In this document: positions 41,989-51,205 of the stretch, piece by piece
Position numbering within the stretch: the first letter of the stretch is position 1
How the letters are laid out: each line of letters begins with the position of its first letter
Assembly (NCBI GenBank): GCA_964445765.1
Contig: CAYULD010000001.1
Span: 248,001-312,000 of the forward strand
From: JANPLD01 sp964445765
Lineage (GTDB): Bacteria > Pseudomonadota > Alphaproteobacteria > Rickettsiales > UBA8987
Direction of reading: 5' to 3'
DNA: 64,000 nt
The notes under the pieces: model-generated
The model's input: the letters and a program-made list of their open reading frames with translations, nothing else
Database searches by the model: none
What the model was told of the DNA's origin: nothing
Position numbers and translations under genes: made by a program

Positions 41989-42249
41989 TTAAATTAATTC
42001 TATTTCTATTGAGTGAATTTGCTCAAAATATTTTTTAAGAAAACTATAAATATTTTTATGTTTGTCTATTCTATTTTTACCTTCAATATTTTCTGGCGAA
42101 ATTTTTATCTTTAAGTGAGATACTTCATAATCCGCACCTTGCATAGCTCTATGATTTCTGTGCAATTCTGAGTTATTTATCAACTCTAGGTTTAACGGAT
42201 TATATTTCTGTTTCAAATCGGAACTTATTTGTTCTATTATGGGACGCAT
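41989..42249 (-). CDS. bolA: BolA-family protein
   Basis: 86 residues from ATG 42249: MRPIIEQISSDLKQKYNPLNLELINNSELHRNHR, then EVSHLKIKISPENIEGKNRIDKHKNIYSFL and IHSIEIELI. This is the BolA fold, whose conserved His residues ligate [2Fe-2S] clusters shared with monothiol glutaredoxins. A longer frame to ATG 42360 would overlap the divergent gene at 42347 and adds 37 residues without family match, so I use the internal start. It is followed by gatC after 6 nt. Confidence 0.87.
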   Translation of the reverse strand: MRPIIEQISSDLKQKYNPLNLELINNSELHRNHRAMQGADYEVSHLKIKISPENIEGKNRIDKHKNIYSFLKKYFEQIHSIEIELI

Positions 42250-42346
42250 ATTCTCATTATATATCAATAGGTTAGATGAATATTTCCTTGCTATAACAAT
42301 AAATTTATTGTATAGTAAGAGTTGAAACAAGGAACTGGGGGGTTCA

Positions 42347-42772
42347 ATGTTTAATAACAATCACAGAGCAAAAATTCTTTTAGTAGGAAAAAACTTTAAG
42401 CACTTAGATAAAATAGCTAAGTTAATTAGAGATTCAATAAAACAAGTTGAAATTGTTTATATTTCTAATGATAACCAATCTGACCTAACAGATATAAGCA
42501 AATCTAACGCTGATGCTATATTCTATTTTATTACTGGCAGAGAATATGAAGATTTAACCACACTAAAGATAATCAAAAATATTACTGAAACACCAATAGT
42601 TCTAGTAAGTGAAAAACAATTTAGGCACGAAACACTTAAAAATGCAATTAATGGCTTAGAAAATTATTTAATTATAGAAGATTTAACACCAACTAAATTC
42701 AAAAAAATATTTCACTCAGCAATAAATTACTTATCACCTATTGAATATGCTCGTCATTATGTTCATATATAA
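42347..42772 (+). CDS. Stand-alone pseudo-receiver protein
   Basis: 141 residues with the outline of a response-regulator receiver: strand 1 AKILLVGKN, strand 3 ADAIFYFITG, strand 4 TPIVLVSEKQ, strand 5 ENYLIIEDL, and an amphipathic C-terminal helix. The residues needed for phosphorylation are gone: the acidic pair is GK, the phospho-acceptor Asp is an aromatic, and the switch Lys is Ile. It may act as a protein-interaction module as CpdR/DivK-like proteins do, but without phosphate control. There is no output domain. Divergent from bolA; convergent with the LOG gene, 6 nt apart. Confidence 0.55.
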   Translation: MFNNNHRAKILLVGKNFKHLDKIAKLIRDSIKQVEIVYISNDNQSDLTDISKSNADAIFYFITGREYEDLTTLKIIKNITETPIVLVSEKQFRHETLKNAINGLENYLIIEDLTPTKFKKIFHSAINYLSPIEYARHYVHI

Positions 42773-42778
42773 TATTGC

Positions 42779-43846
42779 TTAAACATTACAACTTTGTTCT
42801 ATAAGCGGGATTATTTCATCAAACTCATTTGCGACTTGGAAATTACAACTAAAATGCTCAAATTTCTTAATTATTTCTAAAATTGGATTCCAAAATCTTT
42901 TTGCAAATTCTGAATCTAGTTTATTGTAAATAACAATTTTTTTATCTCTCATTAAATCATTATTTTGGTGTTTAAGAATTAGAAGCGCAAAAAGCTCTTG
43001 CACAGTTCCCATTCCACCCGGCATAATTACAAAAGCATTAGATTTTCTAATCATTACTTCCATTCTTGTGTAAATATCACCTCTTGGCCAAAATTCATTT
43101 AGCCCATCAGGCAGACCTTCCATTTGAATAATATGCGGAACATTTGAACCAGCACTCCAACCACCATTTTCATAAGCACCTTTAACAACTTCACCCATTA
43201 TACCAGTTTTACCAGCACCACTTATGCAACCCCAATTCTTCTTAGCGATTAAACCGCCCAGATCATATCCCTCTTTAAGATATTCAGGCTTTTTAATTGA
43301 AGCCGAACAAAAAACGCAAACCTTAAATTTAGGCTTTTTAATATGTGCTTCATTTTCTTTATAAATTGAACCAGCATTAACAAAATCAGGCTCATCAGCG
43401 GCCTTATAACTTCCTGAAACTTTAGTAGATTTTAGTTTTTCTACCACATCAGAGGCATTTTTTACCACCTCAACAAACTCGTGATAATCTTGCTTAACAG
43501 TGCCTAATAATTTTAAGTGTTTGCATAAATCAATAAAATTATTCCAGCTTTCATCACCATTTACAATAATGGCAGATTTCCCTTTTAGATCAGAATCATT
43601 AGTTTGAAAACCAACAAATATAGAGCTTAAATTAAAATAATCTTCAAGAGATGGGTTTGGCGTGAAAACAAAAGCATCAGTTTCAATAATTTTCTTTTGA
43701 ATGTTTTCAAGTTTAATAGACTGATCACCATTTGAATTGTAAATATCCCAACCATTAGAAAAAATATGATAAAGCAATTCCGCCCTTTCTTTTCTTTTTG
43801 GGTCATCAGCCCCTAAAACTCTTCCTGAAAGCCTAACTATTGGCAT
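42779..43846 (-). CDS. LOG-family (TIGR00730-type) Rossmann-fold protein
   Basis: 355 residues. The C-terminal half (about 165-350) is a LOG domain: VCVFCSASIKKPEYLKEGYDLGGLIAKKNWGCISGAGKTGIMGEVVKGAYENGG, then the hallmark PGGMGTVQELF. LOG proteins hydrolyse nucleoside monophosphates to base and ribose 5-phosphate; some make cytokinins. The N-terminal half is a second domain of unknown role, making this a long member of the group (single-domain LOGs are about 190). Substrate uncertain. It stands alone on the minus strand. Confidence 0.82.
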   Translation of the reverse strand: MPIVRLSGRVLGADDPKRKERAELLYHIFSNGWDIYNSNGDQSIKLENIQKKIIETDAFVFTPNPSLEDYFNLSSIFVGFQTNDSDLKGKSAIIVNGDESWNNFIDLCKHLKLLGTVKQDYHEFVEVVKNASDVVEKLKSTKVSGSYKAADEPDFVNAGSIYKENEAHIKKPKFKVCVFCSASIKKPEYLKEGYDLGGLIAKKNWGCISGAGKTGIMGEVVKGAYENGGWSAGSNVPHIIQMEGLPDGLNEFWPRGDIYTRMEVMIRKSNAFVIMPGGMGTVQELFALLILKHQNNDLMRDKKIVIYNKLDSEFAKRFWNPILEIIKKFEHFSCNFQVANEFDEIIPLIEQSCNV

Positions 43847-43873
43847 AATCTAAATATAATTATAATTAAAAAG

Positions 43874-44293
43874 TTAAATTTTGTTTTTCTTAAGGTAAAC
43901 AACAAACCCTGCGAAGCCGCTTATAATCATTACAAATGGAAAAATCCACAATAGAAAAGTATTTATATTGATTGGCGGATCAAAAAAAATTCCATCACCA
44001 TAATTTTCTCTAAGGAAATCAAGAATCTTTTCTTGATTATAACCATCTCTAATTTTATTTCTTATAACTGCACGAATAGATTTTGCAAATTCCGCCTGAG
44101 AATCTTTAACAGATTGCCCATCACAAGCAAGGCACTTTATTTCCCTAAATATTTTTTGAGCTAGTATTTCTTGCTCAGTGCTTAACACACCCCCCTCCTC
44201 TAAGGCATTAATAAAATCAGAAAAGAAAGGTAGAGAAAAGCAGATTGCAATTGCAATTATTATGAATAATTTTTTATTTGATATCTTCTTCAT
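43874..44293 (-). CDS. ccmH: Cytochrome c maturation protein CcmH
   Basis: 139 residues from ATG 44293 (a start at 44326 would overlap ccmG by 53 nt; 44293 leaves 20 nt). It has an N-terminal signal/anchor (KKLFIIIAIAICFSLPFF), the redox motif in REIKCLACDGQSVKDSQAEFA (CxxC), and a C-terminal membrane helix. CcmH reduces apocytochrome CxxCH thiols before haem attachment by CcmF. It is last in the murG-ccmF-ccmG-ccmH group. The TPR part (CcmI) seen in some fused forms is absent. Confidence 0.93.
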   Translation of the reverse strand: MKKISNKKLFIIIAIAICFSLPFFSDFINALEEGGVLSTEQEILAQKIFREIKCLACDGQSVKDSQAEFAKSIRAVIRNKIRDGYNQEKILDFLRENYGDGIFFDPPININTFLLWIFPFVMIISGFAGFVVYLKKNKI

Positions 44294-44834
44294 TAAAAAT
44301 TTTAATTTTTTTAAGCAATTCCTCAAGCTCTAAAAGAAACTCAGGCTTTATATCACCACGATAATGGGCAATAATTTTTGCATTTTCATCAACTATAAAA
44401 GTTTCGGGTATCCCTGTAATTCCAAGTTCAATACCAAAAACCCCTAAATTATCAGCTAAAACCAAGTGATATGGATTACCATTTTGCTTAAGCCAATCTT
44501 TGGTATCCTGCTTTTTATCTCGCCAAGCAACCCCTATAATTTGAATTTTATTATTTTTAATTTGCTTATTAAGCTCCATAAAAATGGGGTGTTCAACTTT
44601 ACAAGCTACACACCAAGAGGAAAAAAAATTCAAAATAGTATATTTACCATTCAATATTTCATTAGAAATATCTTCATTTTGCTGAGCTACATTCTTCAAG
44701 TTAAAATTAGGAATTTTACTTCCAACCCTTGAATTTGCATTATAATCGCTTTTGCCCTCATATAATTTGAAGAGCAAAATCGCTGAGAAAATTGTAATAA
44801 TTATAAAGGGAAGTATTTGAATAAATTTCTTCAC
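44274..44834 (-). CDS. ccmG: Thiol:disulphide interchange protein CcmG/DsbE
   Basis: 186 residues: N-terminal membrane anchor (IQILPFIIITIFSAILLF) and a periplasmic thioredoxin fold with active site SSWCVACKVEHP, cis-Pro region GITGIPETFIVDENAKI and the acidic groove typical of DsbE. It delivers reductant to CcmH and apocytochrome c. It is 61 nt downstream of ccmF and overlaps ccmH. The client visible in this window is the anchored cytochrome c at 8929-9477. Confidence 0.94.
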   Translation of the reverse strand: MKKFIQILPFIIITIFSAILLFKLYEGKSDYNANSRVGSKIPNFNLKNVAQQNEDISNEILNGKYTILNFFSSWCVACKVEHPIFMELNKQIKNNKIQIIGVAWRDKKQDTKDWLKQNGNPYHLVLADNLGVFGIELGITGIPETFIVDENAKIIAHYRGDIKPEFLLELEELLKKIKIFNEEDIK

Positions 44835-44895
44835 GATATTAACTTTTTGTTAGTAATTTTATTAAAATGAACCTTTTTAACACAATTTATAAATT

Positions 44896-46842
44896 CTATT
44901 TTTTCTTTTTTGCGGTTGCCGCTAAAAAACCGCCAAAGGCAATAACTAAGGCAAAAATCCATAAAAAAGAAATAAAAGGCTTAATGTAAAAAGTTATCGG
45001 GAATAAATAAGCTCTGCCTGAATTCTCATTTTTACTAGCAATTTCTTGGCTTTCACCCATTACAAAATATAAATCTTTTGCTAAGAATGATTCTACATCA
45101 GCCTCATTCGTTTTGGTAAAACTTGGTAGATAAACTCTATTTTCAGGTTCAAAAGTTAAAATATCTTTTTTAGGCTTTGATTTATCATTAACTTGCAGAG
45201 TTAATTTTTGTGCTAGAAAATTATCACCTCTTAAAATTTCAGATTTTACAAAAGAAATTTTATATTGATTTATTTTTACATTTTTTTCTTCAGTTAAATC
45301 AAAGTGATGCTCTTCTTCTAAGCTAGTTAAAACTGCAATGGTGATACATAAGCCTGCAAAACCAATATGAGCTATACTCATTGCAAAAAAGCCCCTACTA
45401 ATTTTTTCTCTTTTACAAAAGCGAATAGATAAAACCTCAAAAAGAGATGTAAAAATCCACAAGCCTGCGAATATTGAAGCTATTGAAATAAAACCAAATT
45501 TTGAAGGATAATAAAAATAAATTAAGATTGTTAAACCTAAACTAATTAAAAAACTCAGGTAAGATTTTTTAATTATTGAAGTCAATTTTTCGTTCTGCCA
45601 TTTTATAAAAGGCGTAAAAATCATTATTAATAATATAGCTATTGTAATTGGTATAATGGTTTTGTTGAAATATGGCTCCCCAACTGAAATTTGCGATAAA
45701 TTAAAAACGTCAAGAATTATAGGATAAATTATGCCAAGCAATAAAGTTAAGGCGACTGCAAAAAATAAAACCACATTCGCAACAACAAGTGCCTGCCTTG
45801 ATAATACAGAATAATTTTCATAAATATCTGGCTTAAGCCTCGCAAAATTCTTTGTAAATATATAAGATGAATAAATTAAAAATGAGAAAATAATCACCAA
45901 CATTGCAACGCCTCTTTCCGGAGAATTTGCAAAGGAATGAACTGAAGATAATATTCCTGATCTAACTAGGAAGAACCCTATCAAAGCTAGTAAAAAGCTA
46001 AGTAATGCTAAAAAAACTGAACTTCTAGTAAGGCCACCAAATTTTTTTGTATATAACAAACTATGGATCAACGCACAGCCAATTAGCCAAGGCATTAAAG
46101 AAATATTTTCAACTGGATCCCAAAACCAAAAACCGCCCCAACCTAACTCTCTATAAGCCCACCAACTGCCAAGCATAACACCGATTGTAAGAAAGCTCCA
46201 AGCTATCAAAGACCATATTTTAACTTCCTCCGCCCAGTTTTTAATATCAAAATTAGATGATTTCAAAGCAATAACCGCATATGAAAACACTAGCGAAAAC
46301 CCAGCATAACCAATATATAAAATTGGTGGGTGGATTGCCAAACCAATATCTTGCAACAAAGGGTTTAAGCCAACGCCTTGCTCTGGAAATTGCCCATTTG
46401 GCATTTGCGGTGATAACTCAAACGGGTTAGAAAAAAAATATATATAAGCTACTATTGAACCTAAAATTATTGACTGAATATACAAAATATTATTTTGAAA
46501 TTGCGACTTAGAAAAAATCAAAAATAACAAACTATAAAAAGAAATAAGCAAGGCAAATAATAACATTGAACCTTCGTGATTGCCCCAAACCCCAGTTATT
46601 TTATATATTAGAGGCTTAAGGCTGTTTGAATTTTGAAATACATTATAAATTGAAAAATCTGAGATAATATATTTATATTCTAGCCAGAGAAATGAAAACA
46701 AAACTAATATAAATGAAGAAATTGTTAGCTTTCTCTGAGAAAAAAAATCTCTTTCATCACTTTTTATAATAGCTGGCTTTAGTGCCTGAAACACTATTAC
46801 AGAAAGGCATATCGCCAAAATAATATGACCAAAACTTATCAT
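44896..46842 (-). CDS. ccmF: Cytochrome c haem lyase subunit CcmF
   Basis: Polytopic protein of 648 residues with about 14-15 membrane helices. Family blocks are WGNHEGSMLLFALLISFY and the haem-handling WWD region GGFWFWDPVENISLMPWLIGCALIHSL, preceded by LGSWWAYRELGW. It joins haem from CcmE to apocytochrome thiols together with CcmH. Its ATG overlaps the murG stop by one base (TAATG), so cell-wall and cytochrome maturation genes share an operon, an unusual pairing. ccmABCDE are not in the window. Confidence 0.96.
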   Translation of the reverse strand: MISFGHIILAICLSVIVFQALKPAIIKSDERDFFSQRKLTISSFILVLFSFLWLEYKYIISDFSIYNVFQNSNSLKPLIYKITGVWGNHEGSMLLFALLISFYSLLFLIFSKSQFQNNILYIQSIILGSIVAYIYFFSNPFELSPQMPNGQFPEQGVGLNPLLQDIGLAIHPPILYIGYAGFSLVFSYAVIALKSSNFDIKNWAEEVKIWSLIAWSFLTIGVMLGSWWAYRELGWGGFWFWDPVENISLMPWLIGCALIHSLLYTKKFGGLTRSSVFLALLSFLLALIGFFLVRSGILSSVHSFANSPERGVAMLVIIFSFLIYSSYIFTKNFARLKPDIYENYSVLSRQALVVANVVLFFAVALTLLLGIIYPIILDVFNLSQISVGEPYFNKTIIPITIAILLIMIFTPFIKWQNEKLTSIIKKSYLSFLISLGLTILIYFYYPSKFGFISIASIFAGLWIFTSLFEVLSIRFCKREKISRGFFAMSIAHIGFAGLCITIAVLTSLEEEHHFDLTEEKNVKINQYKISFVKSEILRGDNFLAQKLTLQVNDKSKPKKDILTFEPENRVYLPSFTKTNEADVESFLAKDLYFVMGESQEIASKNENSGRAYLFPITFYIKPFISFLWIFALVIAFGGFLAATAKKKK

Positions 46843-47954
46843 TAAACTAATTTTTCTTGGTTAATTACCTCTTCGACTATATCGCAAAGTTTTTTATCTG
46901 CATCTAGTACACCTGCTGATTTTGCAGACATAGCCATATTAATCAATAATTCTGGAAGCCTAAAAAAATTTTCAATTTTCAAGGCTAAATTTTCAGGGCC
47001 GAAAGAATCTTGAGCCATAACAATTCCTGCACCCATATCTTCAAAAGAAACGGCATTAACCATCTGGTGATTATCTTTTGAATTTGGAAGTGGCACCATT
47101 ATTAGTGGCCTGCCTGATGCTGATGCCTCCGCTAAGGAAGATGCACCACTTCTACAAATAATTAAATGCGTTGAAGCAATTCTATTTGGAATATCTGAGA
47201 AAAAAGTTGAAAGCTCCGCATCAATATCAAGCTCATTATATATTCTTTTTACATTTTCTAAATCTTCTGGGCGGCATTGTTGATCAACCCTAACCCTTCT
47301 TCTAAATTCTAAAGGAAGTAATTTAATTGCTTGCGGAATAGTTTTTGAAAATATCTTCGCCCCTTGAGAACCGCCAGTAATTAAAATATGTAGCTTTGAA
47401 TTATCATTAAAATCTGGATAAGGTAATGCACTAACCGCTTGAATTTCAGGCCTAATTGGGTTCCCTGTATAATAAATTTTAGATTTATATTTATCTTCAA
47501 AGCCAATAGTATGATGAAATGATATAGCTAATGCATTAACCTTGTTTAACAGCATTTTATTAGCACGCCCTAATATAGAGTTTTGCTCGTGAATAATAGT
47601 TTTTACACCTAAAAATTGTGCCGCTTTAACACTTGGAAAGGAAGGGTATCCTCCAAAACCAATTATACATTTAATATTATTCTTCTTAATAATTTTTATC
47701 GCCTTAAAAAAACTAACTAATAATTGGAAACTTGCTTTCAATTTGTTAATCAAACCAGAACGCATATGCCCAAGTGGCAAAATTTCACTTTTAATATCAT
47801 ATTTGCTAGTTACCTCGTAATTTTTATATCTTTTATCTGATATAATAATTGGCTCATAGCCTCTTTTTTTAAGCTCTTTAGCAAGTGAAATTGCTGGGAA
47901 GATATGCCCACCTGTTCCACCTGCCGCAAGTGCTATATTAATATTCTTTTTCAT
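46842..47954 (-). CDS. murG: MurG, lipid II synthase
   Basis: UDP-GlcNAc:undecaprenyl-PP-MurNAc-pentapeptide transferase, the last cytoplasmic step of lipid II. The 370 residues show the glycine loop AAGGTGGHIFPAISLAKEL, IGFGGYPSFPSVKAAQ, HEQNSILGRANK, second loop ITGGSQGAKIFSKTIP and CRSGASSLAEASASGRPLIMVPLPN. ftsW lies 226 nt upstream in the same direction with a palindromic repeat between. murC, normally next, is replaced by ccmF. Confidence 0.96.
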   Translation of the reverse strand: MKKNINIALAAGGTGGHIFPAISLAKELKKRGYEPIIISDKRYKNYEVTSKYDIKSEILPLGHMRSGLINKLKASFQLLVSFFKAIKIIKKNNIKCIIGFGGYPSFPSVKAAQFLGVKTIIHEQNSILGRANKMLLNKVNALAISFHHTIGFEDKYKSKIYYTGNPIRPEIQAVSALPYPDFNDNSKLHILITGGSQGAKIFSKTIPQAIKLLPLEFRRRVRVDQQCRPEDLENVKRIYNELDIDAELSTFFSDIPNRIASTHLIICRSGASSLAEASASGRPLIMVPLPNSKDNHQMVNAVSFEDMGAGIVMAQDSFGPENLALKIENFFRLPELLINMAMSAKSAGVLDADKKLCDIVEEVINQEKLV

Positions 47955-48027
47955 ACTTAGTAATTTATAAATTAAATTATATATAATAATTAGGCATAGT
48001 TAGTTAAGAAAATATTCTTACTATTTA

Positions 48028-48079
48028 GTCATCCTGAACGAAGTGAAGGATCTAGATTCTTCACTTCGCTCAGAATGAC
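48028..48079. repeat. GTCAT...ATGAC dispersed palindrome, copy 2
   Basis: A near-perfect 52-bp inverted repeat: left GTCATCCTGAACGAAGTGAAG, centre GATCTAGATTC, right CTTCACTTCGCTCAGAATGAC. It lies in the 226-nt ftsW-murG gap. It is related to 26543-26609. As RNA it would form a long hairpin between two cell-wall genes and may attenuate murG-ccm expression. Confidence 0.85.
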
Positions 48080-48126
48080 AGCCCCGTTGCACCCGCATTA
48101 ACATTTCTAAAAATAACAATTTTTAA

Positions 48127-48160
48127 GCCCTCACCCCTCGCCTCTACCAAAGTGAGAGGA
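48127..48160. repeat. CCCTC-type degenerate palindrome
   Basis: CCCTCACCCCTCGCCTCTACC faces AGTGAGAGG as an imperfect hairpin. It is a relative of the 26467-26496 repeat and, as there, lies about 50 bp from a GTCAT-type palindrome. Confidence 0.4.
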
Positions 48161-48180
48161 AGTGTTATAAAAAATTTACA

Positions 48181-49296
48181 TCAATCACCAAATTTTTTTC
48201 TGGTTAAGCCTAAAATCATTCCTATGGCAACACATACTGAAACCATTGATGAGCCTCCATAACTTATTAATGGGAGTGTCATACCTTTGTTAGGAATTAA
48301 ATTAACTGCAACACTCATATTAACAGCACTCTGAACAAAAATTTGTGTTATCAAACCCACGATAGCTAAAAGAACAAATAAATCTTTTGATTCATAAGCC
48401 CTTTTTAAGGAAAATATAACTAAGCTAAAAAATAAACCGATAATCAGCAAACAAAAAAACATTCCATATTCCTCCCCAGCAACTGAGAAAATAAAATCTG
48501 TGTGAGCATCTGGCAGAATATCTTTAACTTTACCCTGCCCCGGCCCCACACCTAAAATTGAGCCACTTTCAAAGGCTTGTAATGACTTAAATGTTTGATA
48601 ATTTTCTGCCATTGAGCTTTCAGGATTTAAGAAAGAATCCACTCGCTTCTGCACATGCGGAAGGAATTTATAAGCCATAAACGCCCCCCCTGCCCCGCCT
48701 ATACAAATCAAAATTATAATTAGCATATGCAAGCCAGCTGTTACCAAAACCGCACCCCAAATTGTTGCAAAAGTTATACTCATACCGAAATCAGGTTGCC
48801 TGATAGTAAAAAACACCACTGCGGCAAGTAAAAACATTGAATATAAAGCACCTTTGAATTTTTCTTCAATCTTACCCCTTGTTACAAACCAAGCACATAA
48901 AACCGCAAAAAAAGGTTTTAATATTTCAGATGGCTGAATGGTAATTCCAGCAAGGCTTATCCACCTTTTAGCACCTTTTGTTTCAGCACCAATAAATTCA
49001 ACCGAAATAAGCAAAACATAGAACATTAAGAAGCCCACAACTGAGATTCTTCTTATATTAACAGGACTTAATAGAGAGGCACTAGCAATTATAAATAAAC
49101 CAAATACTATAAAAACCACTTGCCTTTTAACGAAATAAAAATCTTCCAAACCTATTCTATTTGCAACTCTGGGGCTTGCAGCAAGGGTAAGCATAAAGCC
49201 GAGTGCTAACAATATAAGTGTAATTGAAATGATATATCTATCAATAGTCCACCACCAATTAGCTGAGATTTTTCTTTTAGTTCTATCAATTATCAT
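48181..49296 (-). CDS. ftsW: FtsW, septal peptidoglycan polymerase
   Basis: SEDS-family glycosyltransferase of 371 residues with ten membrane helices. Typical parts are AASPRVANRIGLEDFYFVKRQ, GAKRWISLAGITIQPSEILKPFF, the catalytic Asp region RQPDFGMSITFA, GSILGVGPGQGKVKDILPDAHTDFIFSVAGEE and LPLISYGGSSM. The N-terminal extension and gene order before murG favour FtsW over RodA. It works with FtsI at the division site. A CtrA box lies 113-128 nt upstream in the divergent region shared with the PleC-like kinase. Confidence 0.93.
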   Translation of the reverse strand: MIIDRTKRKISANWWWTIDRYIISITLILLALGFMLTLAASPRVANRIGLEDFYFVKRQVVFIVFGLFIIASASLLSPVNIRRISVVGFLMFYVLLISVEFIGAETKGAKRWISLAGITIQPSEILKPFFAVLCAWFVTRGKIEEKFKGALYSMFLLAAVVFFTIRQPDFGMSITFATIWGAVLVTAGLHMLIIILICIGGAGGAFMAYKFLPHVQKRVDSFLNPESSMAENYQTFKSLQAFESGSILGVGPGQGKVKDILPDAHTDFIFSVAGEEYGMFFCLLIIGLFFSLVIFSLKRAYESKDLFVLLAIVGLITQIFVQSAVNMSVAVNLIPNKGMTLPLISYGGSSMVSVCVAIGMILGLTRKKFGD

Positions 49297-49408
49297 TTTT
49301 TAATTGTGATGATTTTTTTCTTCACTTAAAAATTATTTAATAAGTAAAAATAATTTTACCAACATTAAAATTCATTTTTTGAAAAATAATTATGATAATT
49401 AAAATCAG

Positions 49409-49424
49409 TTAACGATTTTTTAAC
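49409..49424. promoter_or_regulatory. Candidate CtrA box between ftsW and the PleC-like kinase
   Basis: TTAACGATTTTTTAAC is an exact match to TTAA-N7-TTAAC, including the final C. It lies 40-55 nt before the kinase start and in the upstream region of divergent ftsW. Both kinds of gene are CtrA-linked in Caulobacter. Chance matches with the C are expected only a few times in a window this size. Confidence 0.55.
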
Positions 49425-49463
49425 CCTAGGTAGATTAAATAGAAAAAATTTATCGTAATTTTA

Positions 49464-51203
49464 ATGAATAAAGAAAAAGTAAACCCATTTAATCTAACAG
49501 TTGTAAAATTCATTGTATTTTTCAGCTTGCTGATTGTTTTAGTTAACTCCGTTATAGTTTTTTATAGAGCCGCCTATTCTTATAACAAAGAGCTTAAAAC
49601 CGCAGAAGAAGATTTAATTAAACTTACCAGAACCATTAGTGATCACATTGAATTAACCTTTCTAGCAGTTGATGTAGTTTTAAGAAGGGCTTATGAAAAA
49701 CACAGAAACAACCTTCTTTTTGGAAGTAATTTAAGCAAAGATACTATTAACAATATTATCTATTGGGTTGATGAAACACCGCAAATTGCAGCAATGTTGA
49801 TTGCTAATGAAAAAGGCGAAATCTCTGCAATATATAGAAAGCAAGGCCACGAAAACTGGATGAGAGATAAAGATTATGTAACAGGCTTGCCATTTTTCAA
49901 TTCCCATTCTGATGATGTTGATGCACTTTTCATAGGAAATTACATCAACGGCAATAAAGAAGGTGATGGCTATATAGTTATGAGCAGAAGCCTCAGTAAG
50001 CTAGATGGTAGTTTTGATGGAATAGTTATGGCGGTTGTAAGCACAAATTATATAACTAATTTTTTTGATGCGATTGAAAAGAAAAGAAATACTAAAATTG
50101 TTATAAAGCATATTGATGGCAGGGAGCTTCTAACACCTGCAATTCTGGCAAGTAAAAATGAAAGAACCGCCTTTGATAAAGCATATTTTGAAGCTAAAAA
50201 CAGTGTTGACTTAGCCCAAAGGGTAAGCCTACTTAGATTACAAGAAGCAAATTTTTCTGATGTTAGAATTTATTCGCTTTTTGCAATCCCTAGCGTTTTA
50301 ATGCAGGTTTCTTTGATTGGCTATGGCAATGATATTTTTAGAAATTGGTATGATGAAAGAATTTCTGATATTGTTTTCTTCTTCATCTTTCTTTTATTCG
50401 TATTTGTAGTTGCCTTCTTTTCTATAGAGCTTGCTAAAAAAGTGCAAAGGCTAAGAATTTCTGAAAGAAACGCCTTAACCGCAAGCAAAGCAAAATCTGA
50501 TTTCTTAGCCAATATGAGCCACGAGCTCAGAACCCCACTTAATGCAATTATTGGATTTTCTGAAATGTTGATTAATGAATATTTTGGAAAAATTAACACC
50601 AAACAACAAGAAAGGTTAAAGGATATATTAGGTTGTGGCAATCACTTGCTTTCACTCATTAATGATGTTTTAGAATATTCCAAAGGGCAAGCCGGAAAAA
50701 TGGAAATTAGATCCGAAGAATTTCATATTAATAAAGTTATAAATGAATGTATAAGAATTTTTGAAGAAAGGGCTAAAAACGAGGGCATAAGCCTTGTTGT
50801 AGATGTAGAAAGTGATTTGCCATATATTTTAGCTGATAGAAGAAAAATAAAACAAATTCTTCTAAATTTGATTTCTAATTCAATTAAATTCTCAGAAACT
50901 GGTGGCATTATAGAAGTATCTGCAAAGCTAGATGATAAAAAGCAATTTCTTATTATAGTTAAAGATACTGGAATTGGAATGAAGGAGGAAGATATACCCC
51001 TTGCGTTAACTGCTTTTGGGCAAGTTCACCCAGAAAAAACCACAGGTGGCACAGGTTTAGGGCTACCACTCTGCAAATTATTTGCAGAAATGCACGGCGG
51101 TAGAATAGAAATTTTTAGTAAAGAAAAAATTGGCACAACAGTTCAAATTATTCTTCCGAATAAAATTTTATTAGCAAACCCTATTGATAAAAAATCAGAT
51201 TAA
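49464..51203 (+). CDS. PleC/DivJ-like sensor histidine kinase
   Basis: 579 residues: membrane helix (about 12-32), an extracytoplasmic PDC/dCache-like sensor (about 40-290; IIYWVDETPQIAAMLIANEKGEISAIYR), second helix (about 301-322), then the catalytic core. The H-box is NMSHELRTPLNAIIGFSEML with His353; N-box LLNLISNSIKF, G1 DTGIGM, G2 GGTGLGLPL and final GTTVQIILP are intact. The FSEML...FGKI, QERLKDILGCGNHLLSLINDVLEYSK pattern is that of the PleC/DivJ/PdhS group, which acts on DivK/PleD and so on CtrA. Which member it is cannot be decided. A hybrid kinase follows after 2 nt. Confidence 0.85.
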   Translation: MNKEKVNPFNLTVVKFIVFFSLLIVLVNSVIVFYRAAYSYNKELKTAEEDLIKLTRTISDHIELTFLAVDVVLRRAYEKHRNNLLFGSNLSKDTINNIIYWVDETPQIAAMLIANEKGEISAIYRKQGHENWMRDKDYVTGLPFFNSHSDDVDALFIGNYINGNKEGDGYIVMSRSLSKLDGSFDGIVMAVVSTNYITNFFDAIEKKRNTKIVIKHIDGRELLTPAILASKNERTAFDKAYFEAKNSVDLAQRVSLLRLQEANFSDVRIYSLFAIPSVLMQVSLIGYGNDIFRNWYDERISDIVFFFIFLLFVFVVAFFSIELAKKVQRLRISERNALTASKAKSDFLANMSHELRTPLNAIIGFSEMLINEYFGKINTKQQERLKDILGCGNHLLSLINDVLEYSKGQAGKMEIRSEEFHINKVINECIRIFEERAKNEGISLVVDVESDLPYILADRRKIKQILLNLISNSIKFSETGGIIEVSAKLDDKKQFLIIVKDTGIGMKEEDIPLALTAFGQVHPEKTTGGTGLGLPLCKLFAEMHGGRIEIFSKEKIGTTVQIILPNKILLANPIDKKSD

Positions 51204-51205
51204 TT

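Noticed and set aside
42250..42360. 37-residue N-terminal extension of BolA
   Set aside because: It overlaps the divergent pseudo-receiver start and has no family match; BolA proteins begin where ATG 42249 lies.
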